Below, one piece after another: positions 44,963 to 48,181 of a stretch of 48,181 nucleotides of DNA. The position numbers and the translations under genes are program-made. This stretch comes from Deltaproteobacteria bacterium HGW-Deltaproteobacteria-19 (GTDB taxonomy: Bacteria; Desulfobacterota; Syntrophia; Syntrophales; PHBD01): contig PHBD01000025.1 of assembly GCA_002841865.1 (NCBI GenBank), forward strand, positions 20,028 through 68,208, in the 5' to 3' direction. The notes beneath the pieces are model-generated. The model worked only from the letters and a program-made list of their open reading frames with translations. It did not search any database and was not told the origin of the DNA. Position 1 is the stretch's first letter, and each line of letters starts with the position of its first letter.

Positions 44963-45452
44963 GGCGGCACCGGAAAATGCCCGGATGCTGCGTTGCGCGG
45001 CATCTCTCGTCAGTGCGGCGTACGAAAGTGTACGCCTCCCTCCTCGCGATTTGCGCGCCTTGCCTGCGGGCATTTTGCGGAGCCGCCCGGAGTGGATAAG
45101 ACACCGGCAACAACGACCGATTCTTTGTACTGCGACGTACGAGAAGAGTACGTCTCACTCCTCGGGCCTCGCACGCCTCGCTTGCGGCCGTTTTGAAGGG
45201 TCGCCGGCAATCCGGATCTCGTCGGTGCGGCGTACGAAAGTGTACGCCTCCCTCCTCGCGATTTGCGCGCCTTGCCTTCGGGCATTTTGCGGAGCCGCCC
45301 GGAGTGTATAAGACACCGGCAAAACGACCGATTCTTTGTACTGCGACGTACGAGAAGAGTACGTCTCACTCCTCGGGCCTCGCACGCCTCGCTTGCGGCC
45401 GTTTTGAAGAGTCGCGGGCGTGTTCGGCCGATGCCGTATCGATGCGGCGTAC
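44962..45452. repeat. tandem array of alternating hairpin repeats (A-B-A-B-a)
   Basis: A unit of about 212 bases begins at 45013, again at 45225, and a third, cut after about 12 bases, at 45442. Each unit contains two diverged halves. Half A has stem GGCGTAC/GTACGCC and half B has stem GACGTAC/GTACGTC; both are followed by CTCCTCG, CGCCT and TTTTG motifs. The left flank 44962-44983 and 45067-45088 form a 22-base inverted repeat with two mismatches. No coding gene is supported here. The relative at 11613-11736 has the same layout. Confidence 0.85.
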
Positions 45453-45454
45453 GT

Positions 45455-45499
45455 AAAGAAAAAACAAATCTGATTTGAAATCAGATTTGTTTTTTCTTT
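45455..45499. terminator. 45-nt perfect palindrome, likely bidirectional terminator
   Basis: Two 22-base arms (45455-45476, 45478-45499) are exact reverse complements around a single G. The core is CAAATCTGATTT and the outer ends are A6 and T6 tracts. It abuts the truncated third repeat unit and can terminate transcripts from either side. The AAATCTGA core links it to the hairpin family at 11753, 14121 and 15291. Confidence 0.75.
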
Positions 45500-45539
45500 G
45501 TTATATCCCCTCCCGACAATACGGCCGTTCCCAGAATCC

Positions 45540-46157
45540 ATGCGTGCCCAGCGGATGTGCCGGAAATTTCTGGAAATCCCGCTGACAGAAAGCCAGCGTG
45601 ACGGCTCGGCGGCATTGCTCCTGCTGGCTGTCGCAGTGCTTCTCGTTATTCATTTCATGCCCCCCGAATCGGGCAGCCGAGTGGCACCCTCAGGAGACGA
45701 ACGCTCCGGTCCCGTCGTGGTGGCACTCGACGGGGAGGCAGACACGGCAGGGGTGTATTTCCTGCCGGCGGGAACCACCCGCAGGGCGTTCGGCGAGCGG
45801 TTCGGTATCCCGGCGGAAGCCTGGCGGGCCGGTATGAATCCGGACAAGGCGCTTGATTCCGGTACGGCCGTCCTGTGGAAAGGTCCCGGTTCCGGTGAGG
45901 CGCCGCGGTTCAATTCTCTGGACGCAGCGCGCCGCCTGGCACTGGGGCTGCCCATCGATGTGAACCACTCGACCGAATGGGAGTTGGCGCTTGTCCCGGG
46001 CATCGGACCGAGGACGGCGGAGAAGATCACTCTGTTCCGGAAGAAGCGGGGGAAAATCCATCGTCTGGAAGATCTGAAGGGCATCCGGGGAATCAAGGCA
46101 AAGAGGCTTGAAAAACTGAGGCCTTACCTGGTGGTTCTGCCGGAAGAACCTTCGTGA
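45540..46157 (+). CDS. ComEA-like helix-hairpin-helix protein, membrane-anchored
   Basis: A 205-residue protein with one N-terminal membrane segment (LLLLAVAVLLVIHF), a SLBB-like middle part (VYFLPAGTTRRAFGERFG) and a C-terminal double helix-hairpin-helix (LVPGIGPRTAEKI and LEDLKGIRGIKAKRLEKLRPYL). This is the ComEA plan, in which the HhH binds incoming DNA outside the membrane. The typical INxAS start of the HhH module is VNHSTEWEL here. The start is uncertain: ATGs at 45540 and 45555 both lack a good ribosome site. It may serve DNA uptake or a general envelope role. Confidence 0.75.
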   Translation: MRAQRMCRKFLEIPLTESQRDGSAALLLLAVAVLLVIHFMPPESGSRVAPSGDERSGPVVVALDGEADTAGVYFLPAGTTRRAFGERFGIPAEAWRAGMNPDKALDSGTAVLWKGPGSGEAPRFNSLDAARRLALGLPIDVNHSTEWELALVPGIGPRTAEKITLFRKKRGKIHRLEDLKGIRGIKAKRLEKLRPYLVVLPEEPS

Positions 46158-46187
46158 AGATGGCGGATCACGGAGGAGGGGAAGGTG

Positions 46188-46793
46188 CTACCTGCGATAG
46201 CCGTCGAGGTAGGCCAGGACCCGCTGCACGTATTGCTGGGTCTCCCGGTAGGGGGGGATGCCGCCGTAGCGCTGAACAGCCTTTTCACCGGCGTTGTACG
46301 CCGCCAGGGCAAGCCGGAGATCGCCGTTGAAGAGCCGGATCAGGTAACGGAGATAGCGGACGCCGCCGTCGATGTTCTTCTCCGGGTGGAAGGAATCATC
46401 GACATGGAGCGACGATGCCGTGGCCGGCATGAGCTGCATGAGCCCCCGGGCTCCCTTCGGCGAGACGGCCTGATGGTTGAAGTTCGACTCGGCCTTGATG
46501 ACCGCCTTGATAAGCGCCGGATCCATCCCGTGCTTCTCTGCCGACTTGGTGATGAGCACGTCGAACTTTTTGATGTCCCGGGCGATGTTGCGGTTGAAGA
46601 GGACCCGTTTCTCCTTCATGATCAGTGTGTATTTCTTGTTGACGTCGGTAGGCACGTTCGTGAGATGGATGATCCCGGTCTCATCCACGTACTTGTAGAT
46701 ATCCGCCGCGACGTCGCCCGGAAGGGCAGGAAGGATCATAAGCAGGGCCAGAGTCATGATGGCACCCCGCAGTATATGTTTTGTTATCGGCAT
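46188..46793 (-). CDS. lytic transglycosylase, SLT (family 1) type
   Basis: A 201-residue exported enzyme: signal peptide to about residue 30, a short DUF4124-like segment (DIYKYVDETGIIHLTNVP), then the SLT domain with catalytic Glu102 in AVIKAESNFN, SPKGARGLMQLMPATA, and AAYNAGEKAV. It cleaves peptidoglycan with formation of 1,6-anhydro ends. The ATG at 46793 is preferred over a GTG six bases upstream because GAGAGG lies five bases before it. It converges on the HhH gene. Confidence 0.9.
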   Translation of the reverse strand: MPITKHILRGAIMTLALLMILPALPGDVAADIYKYVDETGIIHLTNVPTDVNKKYTLIMKEKRVLFNRNIARDIKKFDVLITKSAEKHGMDPALIKAVIKAESNFNHQAVSPKGARGLMQLMPATASSLHVDDSFHPEKNIDGGVRYLRYLIRLFNGDLRLALAAYNAGEKAVQRYGGIPPYRETQQYVQRVLAYLDGYRR

Positions 46794-46874
46794 ATGCACC
46801 TCTCAACTTGTGAATGATAAGGGACTGCGAATGGGAATGCAAGCATTTTCAATGGGATCAGGGCGATATCCCTC

Positions 46875-46903
46875 TTGACATCCAAATCGATCCTGAGTAT
46901 AAA
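46875..46903 (+). promoter_or_regulatory. near-consensus sigma-70 promoter of the biotin carboxylase gene
   Basis: TTGACA (46875-46880), exactly 17 bases, and TATAAA (46898-46903) make one of the strongest-looking promoters in the window. Transcription near 46910 gives a leader of about 110 bases before 47021, with no obvious structure in it. Confidence 0.75.
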
Positions 46904-47020
46904 GTCACGCTCCATAATCAGCGGGTCCAGATCTCTCCGCGTTTATCGGAATGTCGCAGCATCCATCCGTTGCAAACGAACAAAAGAGAAGAAATGGGCT
47001 TTCCTTCGGAAAGGCGGAAT

Positions 47021-48181
47021 ATGAAACCGACCATACGGAAAATCAAGCGAGTGATGATTGCGAACCGGGGAGAGATCGCCCTCCGGATCCTGAGGACGGC
47101 CAAAGAGTTGTCTCTGGACGTCGTCGTCGTTTATGAAAGTCCCGACAGCGAAGCGTATTACATCCGGATGGCCGAAGATGCCGTCATGATCGGCGACGGG
47201 CCCCGGAAGGATTACCTGGACATCGAGAAAATCATCTGGGCGGCCCGCAAAAGCGGCGCCGACGCGATTCATCCGGGGTACGGCTTCCTGGCGGAGAACC
47301 CTGAATTTTCAGCCGCCTGCGACAAGGCGGGAATCATCTTCATCGGTCCCCCGCCGGGGGTCATCAGCAATCTTGGCAACAAGGTCGTGGCCCGTCAGAT
47401 CGCCGTGAAGGCCGGGATTCCCTGCGTTCCCGGTACGTCGGATCTGCACCGCGGCGAGGCGGGTGTCCGGGAGGCCGTCGATTTCGGGCGAATGCACGGA
47501 TACCCCCTGATGCTGAAGGCGTCCGCCGGTGGCGGCGGCCGGGGCATCCGGAAGGTGGTCGACGAAGCGGATCTCATCAGGCAGATTCCCCAGGCCCGGG
47601 CGGAGACCCTGGCGGCCTTCAACGACGAGAACATCTATGTGGAGAAGTGCATCGAGGCGCCGCGCCATGTGGAAGTACAGATCCTGGCGGACATGCACGG
47701 CAACGTGATCCACCTGGGAACACGGGATTGCTCGATCCAACGGCGCCACCAGAAGCTCCTGGAAATCGCCCCGGCGGACCTGCCGCCGGATGTCCTGGAG
47801 GCGATGTGCGACTGCGCGATCCGCTACTCCCGGGAATCGGGCTATGTCAATGCCGGGACGGTGGAATTTCTTGTCGATTCGAAAACCAATGAATTCTGGT
47901 TCATGGAAATGAACACCCGGCTTCAGGTGGAGCACACCGTGACGGAGGAACTCTCAGGTGTGGACATTATCCGGGAGCAGATTCACATCGCCGAGGGCAA
48001 CGTCCTGAGCATTCCCCAGGAACTGGGACTGCTCAGGGGGAAGGCCATCCAGGTCCGGATCAACGCCGAAGACCCGAAAAACAACTTCATGCCCGAGGGC
48101 GGCAAAAGGCTGGAAGTCTACCAGTCCTCCGGCGGCCCCGGCGTCCGTCTGGACGGCGTGGTCTACCAGGGATTCAAGATC
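47021..48181 (+). CDS. accC: biotin carboxylase (acetyl-CoA or pyruvate carboxylase subunit), 5' part
   Basis: The first 387 residues are visible and the gene runs off the right edge. It has the biotin carboxylase N-domain (VMIANRGEIALRILRTAKEL), HPGYGFLAEN, the ATP-grasp glycine loop GGGGRGIRK, RDCSIQRRHQKLLEIAP, and EMNTRLQVEHTVTE with the catalytic Glu/Asn/Arg set. It carboxylates biotin with ATP and bicarbonate. AccC and stand-alone pyruvate carboxylase subunit A are hard to tell apart, and the missing end and downstream genes would decide. The ATG at 47021 has GGCGG just upstream; an in-frame ATG at 46994 is the alternative. Confidence 0.9.
   Translation, partial: MKPTIRKIKRVMIANRGEIALRILRTAKELSLDVVVVYESPDSEAYYIRMAEDAVMIGDGPRKDYLDIEKIIWAARKSGADAIHPGYGFLAENPEFSAACDKAGIIFIGPPPGVISNLGNKVVARQIAVKAGIPCVPGTSDLHRGEAGVREAVDFGRMHGYPLMLKASAGGGGRGIRKVVDEADLIRQIPQARAETLAAFNDENIYVEKCIEAPRHVEVQILADMHGNVIHLGTRDCSIQRRHQKLLEIAPADLPPDVLEAMCDCAIRYSRESGYVNAGTVEFLVDSKTNEFWFMEMNTRLQVEHTVTEELSGVDIIREQIHIAEGNVLSIPQELGLLRGKAIQVRINAEDPKNNFMPEGGKRLEVYQSSGGPGVRLDGVVYQGFKI

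Noticed and set aside
44962-45452. CRISPR array
   Set aside because: Units are about 212 bases and similar along their whole length; there are no short constant repeats with unique spacers and no cas genes.
44931-45541. Several overlapping open frames of 60-130 codons in the repeats after lysC
   Set aside because: They arise from the tandem repeat itself, repeat the same peptide in several frames, and have no start signals.

Overview
The window is a 48-kb piece of a GC-rich bacterial chromosome. No plasmid, phage or rRNA/tRNA gene is visible. Gene content points to a strictly anaerobic Desulfobacterota/'Deltaproteobacteria' lineage, most likely Syntrophales-like. The signs are a CoA-ester degradation operon with a sigma-54 activator pair beside it, long RecG and DHPS forms, REP-like hairpins between genes, and a gph-tilS-ftsH-folP-acpS-tsaE-lysC run. 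The taxonomic placement is inference; no marker search was run.

Region 1 (1-11.2 kb): the end of a YheT-type hydrolase converges on a seven-gene minus-strand operon. In transcription order the operon encodes a beta-keto acid cleavage enzyme, an isovaleryl-CoA-type acyl-CoA dehydrogenase, two SCP2-type thiolase-fold proteins (one without the usual catalytic Cys), two DUF35 zinc-ribbon/OB proteins and a CoA-transferase. It has a good -24/-12 (sigma-54) promoter. Just upstream, on the same strand, are a soluble GAF-PAS histidine kinase and an NtrC-family activator, whose own promoter region also carries a -24/-12-like site at the same distance from the start codon.

Region 2 (11.2-15.3 kb): queF and a YhhQ-type queuosine-precursor transporter, a class V aminotransferase, a small Dabb protein and a stand-alone GMP-synthase ATP-pyrophosphatase. 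Repeats and hairpins lie close to several of these gene ends.

Region 3 (15.3-24.5 kb): a phosphate-starvation block on the minus strand. It contains pit with an unusual receptor-like membrane protein, then phoB, pstS-pstC-pstA-pstB, phoU and phoR. Two nearly identical Pho boxes, each of four 7-mers at 11-bp spacing, precede pstS and the receptor-pit operon.

Region 4 (24.1-31.4 kb): a small membrane protein, a three-GAF class III nucleotide cyclase, an EamA transporter, an SRAP protein, an MnmA-like PP-loop protein, two uncharacterised proteins and rpmB.

Region 5 (31.5-48.2 kb): a minus-strand purM-purN-phosphofructokinase run diverges from a long plus-strand housekeeping run (recG, gph, tilS, ftsH, folP, acpS, tsaE, lysC). 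After lysC comes a 0.5-kb tandem array of hairpin repeats. A ComEA-like HhH protein, a lytic transglycosylase and the start of a biotin carboxylase with a near-consensus sigma-70 promoter close the window.
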